A stretch of 64,000 nucleotides of DNA from Linyphia triangularis (GCA_963978545.1 OZ021727.1:13457243-13521242), one strand, 5' to 3'; numbered from the stretch's first letter, positions 20,851 to 34,600 are shown. Made by a program: numbers and translations. The notes: generated by a model from the letters alone, not told the origin.

Positions 20851-21278
20851 ATTGTAATTTATTTTTAAAGGTATTGTTTTCTGATAAATTTTAGTTTATG
20901 ATGATAATTACAAAAAGATGCGTTACAATTAATATCGTGCATAAAGTGCATTTTAAATTAAAAAACAATATTTTTGTAATTTTTTTTTCCTACGTCTCCT
21001 TTGTATCTAAAGCAATTTTGTAATATTCAATGCTTTCCCTAACCTCATTAAATTAATTATTTCCTTTGTTCATATTATTAAAAGAAAATCTACGTGCAAA
21101 CAATATCACGCGTAGTTACAATAATATTTACCATTAGTATTATGTTTAAAATGTCTGTGTTCAATAGCTAAATTTTTATACAGCTTATAGATCCTTAAAT
21201 TTGGTAATCCGTTAAAATTCCAATGTTGCATTTGTGTATTGCAATATTTATGAAAAATCAAAAAAAACTTCTGAAATC

Positions 21279-21328
21279 ATGGTCGATAAAAAACTAGAAG
21301 TCACATCAGCAGATTACAAAGATAATGT
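21279..21328 (+). CDS. TMEM11: TMEM11-like gene, exon 1 (inferred)
   Basis: ATG at 21279 opens MVDKKLEVTSADYKDN, ending with GT before the donor GTAAGT. The two leftover bases plus the first C of exon 2 give Val. Chosen because phase, donor strength and strand all fit and no better start lies upstream of exon 2. Confidence 0.5.
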
Positions 21329-21353
21329 GTAAGTAATTTTTTTAATAAATATT

Positions 21354-21391
<38 letters not shown>

Positions 21392-22521
21392 TATCAGATG
21401 CTTATGTTTTATCCCTTCGCTAGTTGATGAACTATTTATTTACCAGTTGATGAATTTTTTTAACGGTTGATAACAAAAGTTCCCCATCAAAAGCTGAAAT
21501 ACCAATCTTCTGGTCCTTTTCGGAGGTTTGGTTCAGCTAGTACCAGCGTTGAACGCTCCAAGTGTCTCAGCAGATCTGCCAACTGGGTATCCCTTGCGAA
21601 CAGATCGTTTCAAAGGACTAATGGAATCAACTTGACAAACTTTTTATCTTGCCAATGGCCAACGGGATAGTACCTAATATTAATAGGCGAGAAATTAATG
21701 AGTGAGCTGTTTTGTTTTTGTTTTAAAGGTTAATTTTAAAAATGAATTTTTGTTACATGCAGCTTAAAATTTCTTTCTCTTCTTCGCTAAATTGCTGATA
21801 ACCGTATCAACTAACAATGAACCTTATTTGGATATTAAGATTTTATTACTTCGACTTGGGGTTAGATATCAGAACACACGTTACCATCGACAAACGGCAT
21901 GAACGCGCATGAACGCCAGATGGATTTATTGCAAAGGGGTTTGCAAATCATAAACAGACAGAAGGATGCAAAACGCGTAAAATGTGTTTAAATCGTGATA
22001 ATTCAATTTCCTGCTGAAATGTTAATAGTTATACTTTAATTTTCTATACACATAATTCTATACATATAATAGTTATGTTTGAAGATTTAATTAAATACAT
22101 TTAACAAGTTACACAAAAAAAAAAGGGAAAGTGGTTAACCTTTGGACCTTTTCAACTGGACAAGAACTGTTAGGGTTTTATTGTGATAGATTCAAGGCCG
22201 TAGACGGGGGTCCCGTCGCACCTCCCCCCCCCCTTGAATACGTCCCTGCATCTATCACAATAAAACCCAAACAGTTCTTGTCCTGTTAAAATGGTCCAAA
22301 GGTGAAAAAAAAAGTCAATGACCAGCAAGCACATCATATAGGTGCAAAAAAATATTTAGACAAGCTCAAGCAATTAAACTTTGCTTTAAACGTCAGTTCC
22401 AATCTTATCACATTTCGCAGCTTCAACATAAAGAAGCGTAAACGACAACTACTAGCTACATTTAAGCCTCAATGCTTTGAAAGCAAAGATTTATTACAGT
22501 TATAAATAATAAACAAATTGT

Positions 22522-22552
<31 letters not shown>

Positions 22553-25500
22553 ATCTCTACCAGCGCTGGGGAAAATATACTGGAAGTTATGAAATGTTGA
22601 TGCCGAATTTTAAAATTGAAATATATTTTTATAAAAAAAGACGGAGGGGTAAAAAATATGTTTTGTGAGGGTTTTGACATGTTTTTTTTTTTTAAAAAAT
22701 AGTGTATTTTGAAACGATGCTTGAGTTTCATCATAGATTGGCCAATCTTCCCAGAACCCCTGTTTCCAATATTGGCCAATACCGCTGTGCTACCTGGGTG
22801 ATTCATTGCAACTGAATCTGCATTTAAATTTGAACCACAATCTACCTACTCCCAAAAAGGGCAATGGATTTCCATACTTCGTGCAGTCAGTAAAATGTAG
22901 ATTTTCAAATAGGTTCGATCTTTAGCTGTGGAGGAATTGCTATCGCTTAGCATCATGTTCATACAGGGTTCGTACTCCATCTATGATAGTAAAATTCAGG
23001 AGTTACAAAGGGGTTTTTCAGGAGTTAAGTACAGTAAATTCAGAAGTTAACGGGCAAAAAATGACATGCCTAATGATACGGTTTTCCCTCTACGTGCCTA
23101 GTTGTCGAGAATCTTCTCATTCTGGGACTGTCCGTAGGTTTTTCTTTGCGGATGTTGTGACGAAGGGCATGCAGAGTAGACTCAGAAGTAAGGTAAGAAT
23201 TTCAGATTTCAGAGACGTTTTATCGAGCAGGGGTCAAAGTGACAAAATAAGAATATATAGGATTAAAAAAAATATATATAGGACAATATAAAATACCAAA
23301 TAACTGCACACAGTTGCTACTGAACTTTAATTTTAACTCATTATATATTTCATTAATTAAAACTTTAAATGAAAATTACTGAAATGGACATATGAGACAT
23401 ACTTATTTGAAGTATGAGGACTTTCACACAGCACTAATTTTCCTTCCTATAAATTTTTCTTTTTAATAGAGAAATATTAATAAAAAGTATTTTGAAAAAT
23501 TACTATCTCCCTTTAAAACTCGTTATATTGAATTTAAGAAAACAGGGGAAAAAAAAAAAAAAAAAAAAAAAACACGTTAAAAAAAGAAATTGCCTGATCC
23601 TGAATATGTCATCCTTTATTCGTTATTACCTCAATATTTCATACTTGGTATTCATCAATAAATCAAGTTTATATTAGCTACATTTGCAATTTTGAGTCTT
23701 TTGTTTCTAGCATGTATAAGTGCTTGAGCTGCTTTATTTCTTGTTATCCTTATTAGCAGTCTTTTGTTGATATAGATTTATCCTACGGTGTCGGACGGAT
23801 TGGCGATTTAGCACCAAATGTGGCAACCCGTTGACTTAGTTTTCCGGTAATCCTAGTGAGCGTTTAGATTTAGCAACACAGATTTTTGACGTCATTTTCA
23901 ATTTTTGACTTTTTTGAAAAGTCGCTATCCGAATTCTGACACTGTACAGCAAACTTTAACCCTTTTGTTTCCTTCATTAATCATTGACTGAGCACTCGAA
24001 ATGTCGATTTTAGTCCTGCAAGTGTATAATAAAGTTGTTGTTTTTTTCTTTTTTTCTGTTCTTCCCGAGGTAGTTTGTTTCTGTGTCGCTTTCTTTGGTT
24101 AAAATTCCAAGTCCAGTACGGATCGTGCGCTAAGAATTGATTACATAGAGACGCGCCAAATTATGGCAACCATAGGTAGTTCACATGCAGGGCCGCCGAC
24201 AGGGGGGGGGGGCAAAACAGTGCAAATGATAGGGGCCCGCTTCGCCAAGCAGGGTCCGCAATATACGACCTCTACTCTCTCTTTTTTTTTTTTTTTTTTT
24301 TTGCTTTTTTTTTTTTTTTTTGCTACACCGTCCAACAGACGCAAACCACAAGTGGAGGGAGAGACTATGGGGGACAGTTGTAATGGATGTCTGCTTTATC
24401 AGAGTGGGAGTCATCCAATTTTTACTTTTTGTTGTTCTTTTGACGCTTAGTAAACAATCTTTTTGGTTCTAGTGAATATTGATAAACCTCTAAGGGGCCC
24501 CTGACGAGCTCTGACCTCAAATGCAAACAATATTTATTGAAAAAATTATAGTGTTATTTCGTGGACAAAGGTTTAGTATGAAGTAAGAATTAATCTAAAA
24601 AGTGGCCTTTGATGACCCATGCCTTATGGATCTTTTTGAGGGCCCCGTGCCATATAAAATACGATATTTATTCGGAAACGTGAAACTTCATTTAAGTACA
24701 TGCAAAAGTTATTAATTGTCATTTCATAGACGAGAGTTCCTTATAATTTTTTAGGAATAAACAAACACGTTATAAACATCAAGTATGCCCGAGGAAACCC
24801 GGGCCCCCAAAATACAACGTAATAATAAAATATAGTAAACAATACATTTAGTATATTAATACCCACCCAAACTGTGTATACGTACTAGGAATAAATAATT
24901 TTCTGTGGTGCGCTTTACAAGTACGTCTCGCAACGTTAAAAAAATCTAAACAAACAAGAATTATACATCAAGCATTGAACTTCGAAAGGGCCCCGTCGAT
25001 TGTTGTTCCAGTAGAATAAATATATTATATTTAAATTTAAACTACATAATCATCAATACGCTAATTGTTTTTATGTGCCCGCCACATGCTCATGGACGTA
25101 GGCCCTGATCATCGCCTAGGGCCACCAAGCCCGGGCTTTGAGCCCATAATTTTAGGGGGCCCCGAAATTGGCTGTAAACCGGTAACTTTTGTTTCATAAA
25201 AGATATGTGAATATCGTTTATAATCTGTATAAAAAAAAATTAACAAAAAATCATTTTGTATTGATCTTCAACCGTATCCCAGAATGTATTTATTCAGATA
25301 AACCAAACCATAATTTGAAAGCGTAAAAAACAAGCTTTCTTGAAAGATTGAGGGAAACAAAATTGAAAGGCAGTCTTGACAAATTTATTGAGATATCATC
25401 AATTGTGGACTCTGAAGTTGTGATTAATGCTGCAGATATTGTTGTCACGGATATTACCACACATTGTGATAGTGAAATGTAATGCTATACATTACAAAGT

Positions 25501-28500
25501 CTCTCCTCTTTTGATTTATAAATTTGATTGATTGAAATTTGTTTCTTAATTTGTGATAAAAAAAACCTTTTAGGAAACAATATTAACATTAATCTATCAA
25601 CTCTTTCTATAATTAATGCTAATTCATTTGACTTTGTGTCAAGCCCATTTCCAATAAATCACGCGTTTAAATATGAGCATAAGAGGGGCCCCAAAATGTG
25701 TCCGGACCTTGGCCCCAACTTGTCATGGTCAGGCCCTGCTTGGACGCCACGGTCCCTCACTAGTACAAATATTATTTATTTATTATTATTATTTGCCAAA
25801 ACGTTCAGCTCAAGATTTTAAGATTCTGTCGCTATACATTTGTAGAATTGTATTTAAAGGAAAATATTTCTTAGAATATATTAAGGGGTGATTTTTAGTT
25901 TAAAAAAAATCGCATTTTTTTTTTTTTTAATAATTCGCATTTTCCCCCTCATTCTAAATTTTTTTATATTTGCTGTCTCTATTAATTACTTTTACGAATT
26001 CCTATTAATATTAAAATATAACAAATTTTCTTAACTTTTCTTTTCCTTGATTTCAAGCATTTGGGAGAAAGACTATTTCGATAAAATTCAAAATGTATTC
26101 GATTTTATCAAACTTTTTTTTTTTTTTTTTTAATTTAATTTAATATAATACATTAATTAAAAATGGACATTTCAATGTATTTAAAATTTTATTAAGACCT
26201 ACGACTTGTGAAAATTGTTCAACAAAATTCTGTGGTATTAAGCATACTTTTTTTTTTAAACTTAGTGCCATTACCTAATTCTTATCTATTCAGAGTCGGT
26301 AAAATAAAGACTTGTTATACAATAATCATGTTTTTCACAACTGTTTTTTTAATTCACGATTAAAACGTCCGGAATATTTAAAAATGTTTTCCAATTTTAG
26401 TTATATTATTGATTTTTCAACTAATACAAGTTCATTTGTTGCACATCAAAGTTTAAAGTAATACATTTTAAAATAACATTTTCCGAATTTTTTCTTAAGT
26501 AATTGCTTCGTTCAAAAAAGTTACATTAACCATTGTTGTAGAACATTTTAGATTTTGCTCATAATGGAAAACGCAATATATAAAGTGTAATATTGCCTTT
26601 CCAAGTTTCACAAGAGAATATTAGACATTTGAGAAAAAATAGTAGACATGATCTTAAGATCGCGTGAGAGAATAGGGTTATTTGCTCTAGATGTCGCCAA
26701 TATCACTTTACCTTCCAGAACGTTTGCCTCAGGGTGAGACGGGGGAGAATTTACAAAGCGATGCTCGACATTATCAATGTACCTCGATGACTCTGTTCCA
26801 AATTCTACAATAGACAGGACCCAGGGGGGTGGCCATAAACTAATTGCTTCTCCAGTTGGAATTTTAAAAGTAAGGGTTTTGCTAATGACGCTTTCCATGA
26901 AAGGCCATTCTCCAAACCATTACTTGGGGGTTTGCAGGATGGGATGGAGTGGTCCAATAGGATATATCAACAGGCGAACAGACACAGACTGACAAGTACG
27001 TGACACCCAGATAGAGGTTATATGGTTACAGTTCACAATTTTAACTATTGTTGCGTTGTTACTATACTTAATACGCTTCGTGGTTCTGCGATATTTTTTT
27101 TTTTTTTTTCATTTAAATTAATTCCTAGTCTACGGTATTTTGGCAGTATTGATGATAATTGTGGTAAGTGATAAAGTTCATTTTTATATATTTATAAATA
27201 AATGTGTGGCTACCATCAATTCTTTTGAATCCCCATCGAGATTTTGACTTGACGATAAACTGGAAATGAAGCAAAATAGGTTTTATTTGGAACTAACTAA
27301 ATTTTTCATAATCCAATGAAGTAAGAAAAATAGTATTTGACAAAACATTTATTATCGTACATCTATTTTTAATTGCTAACTGAACTCTGACAATGAAGTA
27401 TTTTTTGATAGATATTTGCTTAAATACCTTATTAATTAACTAAATAAAAATAATGTATCTTTTGTAAGATATATATTTTATTTTAATATTGCTTTCTGAA
27501 CAAAAGTTTTAAAACCACTTTTTCGCAGCGAAGGAAACGTGAATTATTTAATATTTAATTTTTTTTTTATATATATTTAATATCCAAAACAAAGCCGTCA
27601 ATTTTTAACAAAAGAATGACTTTCCAACGGATTTCATTCAACAACTAAATTTGAAATTTTATTTTGACAAACGTTAATATGCAAGTAGAAATATGGCATG
27701 TTTTAATTTGTCTTAAACATTTTATTTTATTGATTTTAATTAGGCTGTTAAACATTAATTCAAGTGAATTACAATGTTTCTAAATGATTATAAGTATTTT
27801 CTTTTTTTACTTTTATGAAAATATTAAAAAGTTGTTTTAACTTATCTTATTCTATCTTTTAACTTTTATTGAAACGAAAAAATTAAAGCAATACATTGGA
27901 TTTCTTCAATTACTTGTAAAGTATATTAGAAAAATTATCAAGGGGTGGTGGGGCTTGGCTCAGATGTTGATTCGCTGTGAACTTCAACTGTCACTCTAAC
28001 TGCACATTACATTTCCTTTTTTGGTTTTTAATTTTAAAGCTTGAAAGTTTTTAAAAAAATAGGCCGTAGTATTCTTATTACTAACTATAATTAGTTATCT
28101 AATGGTACTCCAATATTTACTTTTGCTATGTGATTGAAAATCAGGTTGTTTTATTTAGTTACTTGATAGTTATCAATAAATTAAGCTTTTGATATCTTAA
28201 ATTTTAATTTCCTCCTTCCCCTCTCTTCTTTTGCTGTCTTTTGTTAACTAATAGCCATTTATAAATTTTAGGGTTTACCAACATATTTATTAAAAATTTT
28301 GATATTTTAAAATTAGTTTCCATATTTATACTTGAATTTTATAAAATATAAATTACCATCTTTAAAAATAGATGACCCCTTAAAATGGAAGGCGGTAGCA
28401 GTTTATTAAGGGGAAGGGTGAGGGGTGCCCATATTATCTTCTTTTATAGTTAAAAAGTCCCTTTGACCGCCTTTGGCAATGATCAGTTAAAACTGTTTCA

Positions 28501-31500
28501 CTTACAGCGTTGCTACCCACCGCAACATTAAATTTACTGAACCACAGTCCATAATGAATTTATGCATTCACGTCCAATTATATTTTATTTATTTCGATTA
28601 AAATAATTTCGGTACCAGGAAAGAGTTTCAACCATGATTGATTAAATGGGATTTATTTGTATTCCAAAGCGATTATAGAAGTGTGAGTAAAAACGATCTT
28701 TTTGTGGCAGTGAGAGCCCCAAAGTTTCAATAGAATGCATTTTCATCGACAATGAATTTACCTGTCAAGTTTCAGCCACATAGGATTACGGCAAGTGGGT
28801 TATTAGGCTTTTTCAGATTTGCCCGGCCGGTACAACACACACAAAATCGAAGTAAATATAAAGGATTTAAAAATCATGGCAGATGAAACAAGTCAGCAGT
28901 CCATTTTTCTTGGAATTAACGTATATATTTCAGTTCATTCTTTCTTAAATTCACGATTTTTCTCTTCCTTTTGGACGAAGTCGAGGCCATGTTTTCCTAA
29001 TATAGTACATCAAAAGCAAAGTACCTTTTTTAACACGACGCATAATCGTGAAAAGTTAACAACAGATGCTATCTACCTCAGTTGGATACCGGAGAACAGT
29101 AAACGTCAACAAGAGCTCGATGCAAATGTAACTGTTACGCATTGTGGGGATCACTCCAATTGCGCATTCTTGTTGTTCCTTATTTCGACTGAGAAGATAC
29201 AAGGGAGCACTGACTTTAAGTTGGTATTTGAGATTAATGTTACCAGTCTACCCCACTCATTTCTGTGTTTCTTCGCCTTTTCCTTATTTTTCAAGGTTTG
29301 AGATTAAGCAGTAAGTTTATAATGTGTTTACCCAAAAAAAGAATGTATCATCATTTATTTAGATTATTCTTAGGTTTAATTAGTTAGAACTTTAAGATCC
29401 ACAAATATCCATAAGAAGAGCCTCATGCGGCTCCGGCGTCGTGGTCTAATGGCCCTTGTTATATACGCATCTCTATTTATAACCCCTTCCCCCTTATTTC
29501 CAAATTAATAACTGCTGTGGAAATATTACCTTTTTAGTATGGACAGCAGTATATGTGAATGGGGAGATAAGGGTGGGGAGGGGAGGGTGAGGGGCCCGAG
29601 GTGCAGTTGCATAGGGGCCCGAAAGTCCTGTCGGCGGCCCTGTTCACATGTGATTAAAAAAAATGGCAAGGCTGTTATTTTTTTGCAAAAATCACCTTAA
29701 CGTAGAATCCGTACCTGACTTGAGATTTTAACCTTAGCCTATTCGCTTCTCTTTTTGCATTACGACCAATTAGTTTACTACGCGTGCTATGGAAAAGTTC
29801 ACTTGTTTACAACTCTCCTCGGTCGAGTACAGTTGAGTTGTAGGAATAAGTCATCGTTACTTCTGTCGACGTGCGCTTTCCCTATGGCCACGCAGAAAGG
29901 AAGTGAGTAGTCAATGTAACACGTGACATCACAAGAGATACGGCGCGGCCGCTTACTAACATCGCTTTTGTGGGTTTTGTCAGGTCTCTTTCACTTACGA
30001 TCAGGGCAAAGAATCCAGAATATAAAAAATCGCAACAATCGGCGCCGTTATTACGAATTTGAAGAAAATATAGTTCGAATCTACACAGAAATATAGGATT
30101 TATAGGACAATTATAAAATATAGGACAATATAGGACGTTTTTTTCCAATTTTTAAAAATATATAGGATTTATAGGATATATAGGACGTCTGCAACCCCTG
30201 ATCGAGTAAAAAAAAAAAAAAACCCTATGTTTTAGGTTTTACTGATCTTTTTACTCTTCGACGATTATTTTTAAGGAGTTAAAAAGAAATATCAGGAGTA
30301 GAAACACAATTTTCAGGAGTTATAAGAGCCCTTTTATAAAAAAAAGCAAATTTCAGGAGTTTTTCAGGAGGCGTACGAACCCTGTTCATATCACGATTTA
30401 CCTACATCCCAATGATGATAGGTAAATTTTCTCACAACTTTTTCCACTCTATTTCGATCACTCAATCTTCCATTACAGCTCTCATGAACAGCTGTCGGAG
30501 GCATTGAAAGAAGGAAAGTCGTTGATAGTGATCAAGGATACAAAGAAGAAGATCATGGTAGCAGTAGCAATCACACTTGCTGATTACCTACATCACGGCT
30601 CTTTGATAGCTGCTGTGGGTTCTATCAACTGTTCCATTGGCATCCATGATAATTTGGTTTGGTGCGGAAAGCCACTGGCCGTGATCAGCGCCATTGTCAA
30701 CATCGGATATTACGCATTGTGGAAGCGATGTCCATTATCAAATTATAGGTAATAAATAACTGTACTGTGCAATAAATCTGATTATACCAGCCAAACTTCA
30801 AAAACTAAGTCTAGAGCTTTGTGAAATATTACTACTATCCAGAGAAAATGCCTTGTAAAAAATACTTTTTTATATCGTAGCGACCTTGTCAACTCTGCAT
30901 TGTAAAAAATTATAATAGAAGGAAAATATATGTTCAATGCCACATAATCTTGTTTTGTTTGATCTACAGAGTCTTTCGGAAAGTGAATGAACACAATTTT
31001 TAAACTGATATTTTGCAAAGTGAAAATATTGTGTTTTCATAATGCATCAAAATCTGAAATGTTTCGACTGAATGATGACTTTTAGTGAGAAAAAAAATTC
31101 ATTCACTTAATCTATGAATACAATACGCTTACTTCAAGTACTTCAGAAAAATAATCCTTTACTTTACAACAATGTTGCTTTACAACAACAAAGTTGCACA
31201 AATTTTTCTTAGCTTCGTCTTACAAAATTGGTATAGGAATAATGCCATATATTTGTAGAACATAAAATCAGCTCAAGGCAACAAAAAATTTATCGTATGA
31301 CTTATGAACTTAGCTGAACAAATACTTCGCTACAACTGTTCCTTCAAAGTTGGTGAACAAAGTTATAGCACCAGTTTTGTCGAGTAGTTGAAACTGTAAC
31401 ATAAAATCTATTTTTTTTTCTCTCCAGAATAGCGACAAGACCTTCTTTCTACAAAATGCTGAAAGGTCAGGCTCAGCCCAACACAGTTATTGTCCTCCAG

Positions 31501-31671
31501 ACTGAACAACAGTCCAGCTTAATGCATGTGATGACCACTCTAGCAGCAGTGGCAATTGCTTTCTGGGAGGACTTTTCTATTCTCAGTAACAGACTCCAGA
31601 AGACGCTGTTTACTGTGGATAAAGAAGTTGACCATTCTCTGTCGGAAGAATTGGCGAATGAGATCGATTAA
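21279..31671 (+). CDS. TMEM11: TMEM11-like mitochondrial inner-membrane protein, complete
   Basis: TMEM11 (PMI in flies) is a small mitochondrial inner-membrane protein that shapes cristae and mitochondrial morphology. Three exons, 21279-21328, 30479-30748 and 31428-31671, join in phase to 187 residues; the human protein is 192. The pattern follows the family: LSEAL....LIVI near residues 21-33, YLHH before the first hydrophobic span, a second span AVISAIVNIGYYALW, then CPLSNYR, NTVIVLQ and a third hydrophobic stretch MTTLAAVAIAF. The first exon is short (16 codons), starts at ATG 21279 and ends at GT/GTAAGT; its phase fits exon 2 exactly, but with so few codons its choice is inferred. Intron 1 is 9.15 kb and holds three nested transposons. 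A possible poly(A) signal ATTAAA is at 31791. Alternative: another small multi-pass protein. Confidence 0.65.
22139..22302. repeat. Hairpin element with 52-bp arms
   Basis: CCTTTGGACC...CAAGAACTGTTAGGGTTTTA...GATAGA (22139-22190) pairs with 22251-22302 with about four mismatches. The loop holds AAGGCCGTAGACGGGGG and a ten-C run. A similar GTAGACAGGGGG sequence ends the repeat at 56581-56610, so this looks like a fold-back copy of that family. Confidence 0.75.
23228..30200. mobile_element. Middle DNA transposon of the nest (6-bp TSD)
   Basis: CAGGGGT at 23228 and ACCCCTG ending at 30200, flanked by ATCGAG on both sides (23222-23227 and 30201-30206). The subterminal repeat ATATATAGGATTTATAGGA occurs many times at the right (30085-30185) and in related form at the left (23255-23290). 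Inserted in the outer element. Confidence 0.75.
24188..29642. mobile_element. Innermost hAT-type transposon (8-bp TSD)
   Basis: CAGGGCCGCCGACAGG at 24188 is mirrored by CCTGTCGGCGGCCCTG ending at 29642; TTCACATG flanks both sides (24180-24187 and 29643-29650). An 8-bp duplication with CAGGG ends is the hAT signature. The left subterminal kilobase repeats GGGGCCCC-type motifs (24490, 24990, 25160, 25685). The interior is AT-rich and non-coding except for a GC-richer island at 26640-26990; a full transposase is absent. Confidence 0.85.
30479..30748 (+). CDS. TMEM11: TMEM11-like gene, exon 2
   Basis: Acceptor ccattacag, donor GTAATA. Encodes HEQLSEALKEGKSLIVIKD, YLHHGSLIAAVGS and WCGKPLAVISAIVNIGYY, ending CPLSNY. 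Codon use is clearly non-random compared with the AT-rich flanks. Confidence 0.85.
31428..31671 (+). CDS. TMEM11: TMEM11-like gene, exon 3
   Basis: Acceptor tctctccag after a T-rich tract. Encodes IATRPSFYKMLKGQAQPNTV, LQTEQQSSLMHVMTTLAAV and an acidic tail ending ELANEID before TAA at 31669-31671. Confidence 0.85.
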
Positions 31672-34600
31672 ATAGAGCTGGAGCTAGGTGATGAACCGAT
31701 GTAATACCAGTGCTAAGAAATGCATTCAACCGCATACATGTTTCATTTAAAATCTCTAACATCAGGGAAGTTTTTACTTATTTACTAAAAATTAAAGTGT
31801 GATTTTTAACGTTCAAGGACTCCATTTTTAACACCTGAATTAAATTCGAAATCATTTTGTTTGATCGTCAGATTTAGCTCTGAATTTCCTCTTTCTGGTA
31901 CAATATCAGATGTGTTTATTTCCATTCTAGCTGCAAACCCAAAATTTCACTATGAATATATTTTAACAACTAATCGCTTTTAATCTATACAAATCCTTAG
32001 TGATGATAGAAAAGGGTAAAAAACATAATCAAAGTACATTACATGAGCCTTCTTTAATTAACTAAATTTACAAGAAATCACCAAAAAGCTTCTTTGAACA
32101 ATTAAATTTTTCTTCTAGTTTTATAGCAGTAATATTTAATGAAATAGTTTGTCTATAGAAACTAACTTCCAGTATTTGAAGAACTATGAATTTTTACATA
32201 CACAGTGTTTAACTTCAAATGTTGCTTCCAAGATCCAGAATGGTAAAATTTTAAATAGCGCTTTTTTCTTAAATGTTTTGCTGTAGGAAAAACAACCTAT
32301 AGCTTCATCAGTTACAAATACTCCTGCATGCCCTAAAATATTGGTTAAAGAGGAATTCCCCCCCTCCCCCCGCCCAAAGGGGTAAGGGACGGGCTCCAAA
32401 CCAATAATTGGGAGAAATAGGAAAACAAATTTGGCGAGTGAAAAATTTAATGCTATCTCCCTGTTTAGCTTGCAAGGGTAAAAATATGAACAACGTAATA
32501 CTTCCACTTCTAGTTAATATGATCTCTTTATTAGACATAGATAGTTCTTTATTACACATAGAACACTTTTTACACATCACTCTTCAGGTGTGTCAGAACC
32601 TTCTTTTTAAAGGGTCAAGACTTGCAAAAAATAATAACAATCAACACCAATCTTTTTACCTTAATGAAATACTTATATTAGAAATTGGATAATTAAAAAA
32701 ATTTGACATTCTTATTTTATCAAGATTTGCTGAAAGTGTATGTGTTTTATAAAATGAATAAACCAAATGCTTTTTCATGATATTTAAACTTTTTATTTAA
32801 CAGAGAAAAGAAAAACAAAACAAAAAATCTGACTAAATAATTAAAGATAAGCACATGTTGAATCATCAAGCTTGCTCAAAACAGCAACTGTTACCATTCA
32901 TGCTAATAAATACAATTTTCACCTAAGCAAAACTAGAAATTAAAACGGCACGATCGCTCATACAGTAATTCCTATTCGCCTGAGTTATTTTCTCACATTT
33001 TTTGGAGAAATTAGTTTACAATTATAAACAAATTAAATCATAGCGGAATGAAGTTCCGATTTCTTAACAGAAATCAATTGCAATAATTCATCCTGAAAAA
33101 GAGCGTCAATATTTCAAAGAAAATAATAACAATATATAATTTGATTCTTGTGTATGCGTTATATAACATTAAGTACAATAGATTTTTAATTAGTTTCCAC
33201 ACATTGAATTTACAACTTAAAAGTAAACTGTGTTTGAAAAACCGAGATAAAATGCAGATTAATAACTGAACCTGTAGTCATTAGATTAACTAAATAAAGG
33301 AAAAACAGAGATTGTTCCACCTTTTTATGCTATTAAGATTCAAAAATATATATAATGAAGGACTTCTTTTATGTGGAATTTTCTCACTAATATCTTACAT
33401 AAAACTAAATTTTAAACATAAAGATAAACAATTTGAAATTGAACTCAACACACCAATTTCAAATAAGGAACTGAAGCTTCAGAAACTGACATCAATCATA
33501 CTGAATTCAATAACTAACTTTTTTCGACAATCGAAAAAAGTTATACACTTGCATATTACATTACTATTCCATGTATCTCATCCATACAATCCGGACTACA
33601 ATAAGAGCACTTTGCACAAAAGGAATTTTAGCAAACATTCTTTCCAAGAAATAAAACTAAAACAATGCTTCAGATGTGTATTGTACATACATTTTTTTTT
33701 GATGCTCCAAATTTCAACTGTTTTGAATTGCCTACCTACTTCAAATCGGAACAATCCAGCTTTCCATCAGTTCAAATATTCCAACAAATCAATATAAAGT
33801 AAAGGTACAATGACTTAAGTCACTTCTGAAAGATTTTGCATCTACAGATAACTTTTAAAGAAAATACTTATCACCAGACTTGACAATAATATAGAAAGCA
33901 ACTACTCACAAAAGTACTCTAATAGTTCAGCTAACGAAAGCACAACATACCGAATAACATTCAATGTTGAGGTATACTATTTTAAAATCGTAAATTGCAC
34001 TACAGGCATACAAATTTGACAAACATTTTGTACTGTCTTACTCTCCAAAAAGAAGATCTTAATATTTAATATGAAACAAGGAGACCAGCTCTTTTTAAAT
34101 AAAATTACTCAGATACATCTCAAATAAAACATGGATCATATATGTGCAGTTACATATCTTAGATAACTACACTTCTCTCAAAAGAAATTTATCTTCCAAC
34201 AAAGATTCAGAAACCCAAACAAATATTCACCATTTTTGAAAACATACGTAATCAACTAACTTAACTTCTTGTAAAATTTTACAAGCAGCAATTTCTAAAG
34301 GAAAAAATTAAATTTTTTATTATTCATGCATTTTCAGATTAGTGATTAAAATGTTCAACAAATATTTCATTTCTAGTTAACAATACTAACTCATTGACAT
34401 ATATATATATTATTTCCAAACTAATACGTATCAGAAATTTTCAGTTTCTGCATTATAAATAGAATGATAGGTTTATGTAATGTAATGGTTTATGCAAGTA
34501 ATAAAAAAATTATATTATAAGCTTAAAATTATTGTGAATATATATATATATATATATATAAAGAATTTTTTTCAAAATAATTATAAAACTGCAGACTTAA

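Larger units (their letters stand above)
22964..30384. mobile_element. Outer DNA transposon of a three-level nest (6-bp TSD)
   Basis: CAGGGTTCGTAC at 22964 is matched by its complement GTACGAACCCTG ending at 30384, and TTCATA flanks both sides (22958-22963 and 30385-30390). CAGGAGTT-type motifs repeat near both ends. The CAGGG terminus is hAT-like; a 6-bp duplication is shorter than the usual 8. Sits in intron 1 of the TMEM11-like gene, ending 94 bases before exon 2. No transposase recognised. Confidence 0.8.

Noticed and set aside
24141..24450. Lys-rich and Phe-rich frames on both strands
   Set aside because: They are translations of long T runs at the left end of the hAT element.
28819..29301. 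160-codon plus-strand frame
   Set aside because: Inside the inner hAT element; its start shares sequence with a dispersed repeat (59440-59600) and the protein has no recognisable motif or splice context.
33312..33797. 161-codon plus-strand frame
   Set aside because: AT-driven composition, no domain, and it lies antisense to the presumed 3' UTR of the phosphatase.
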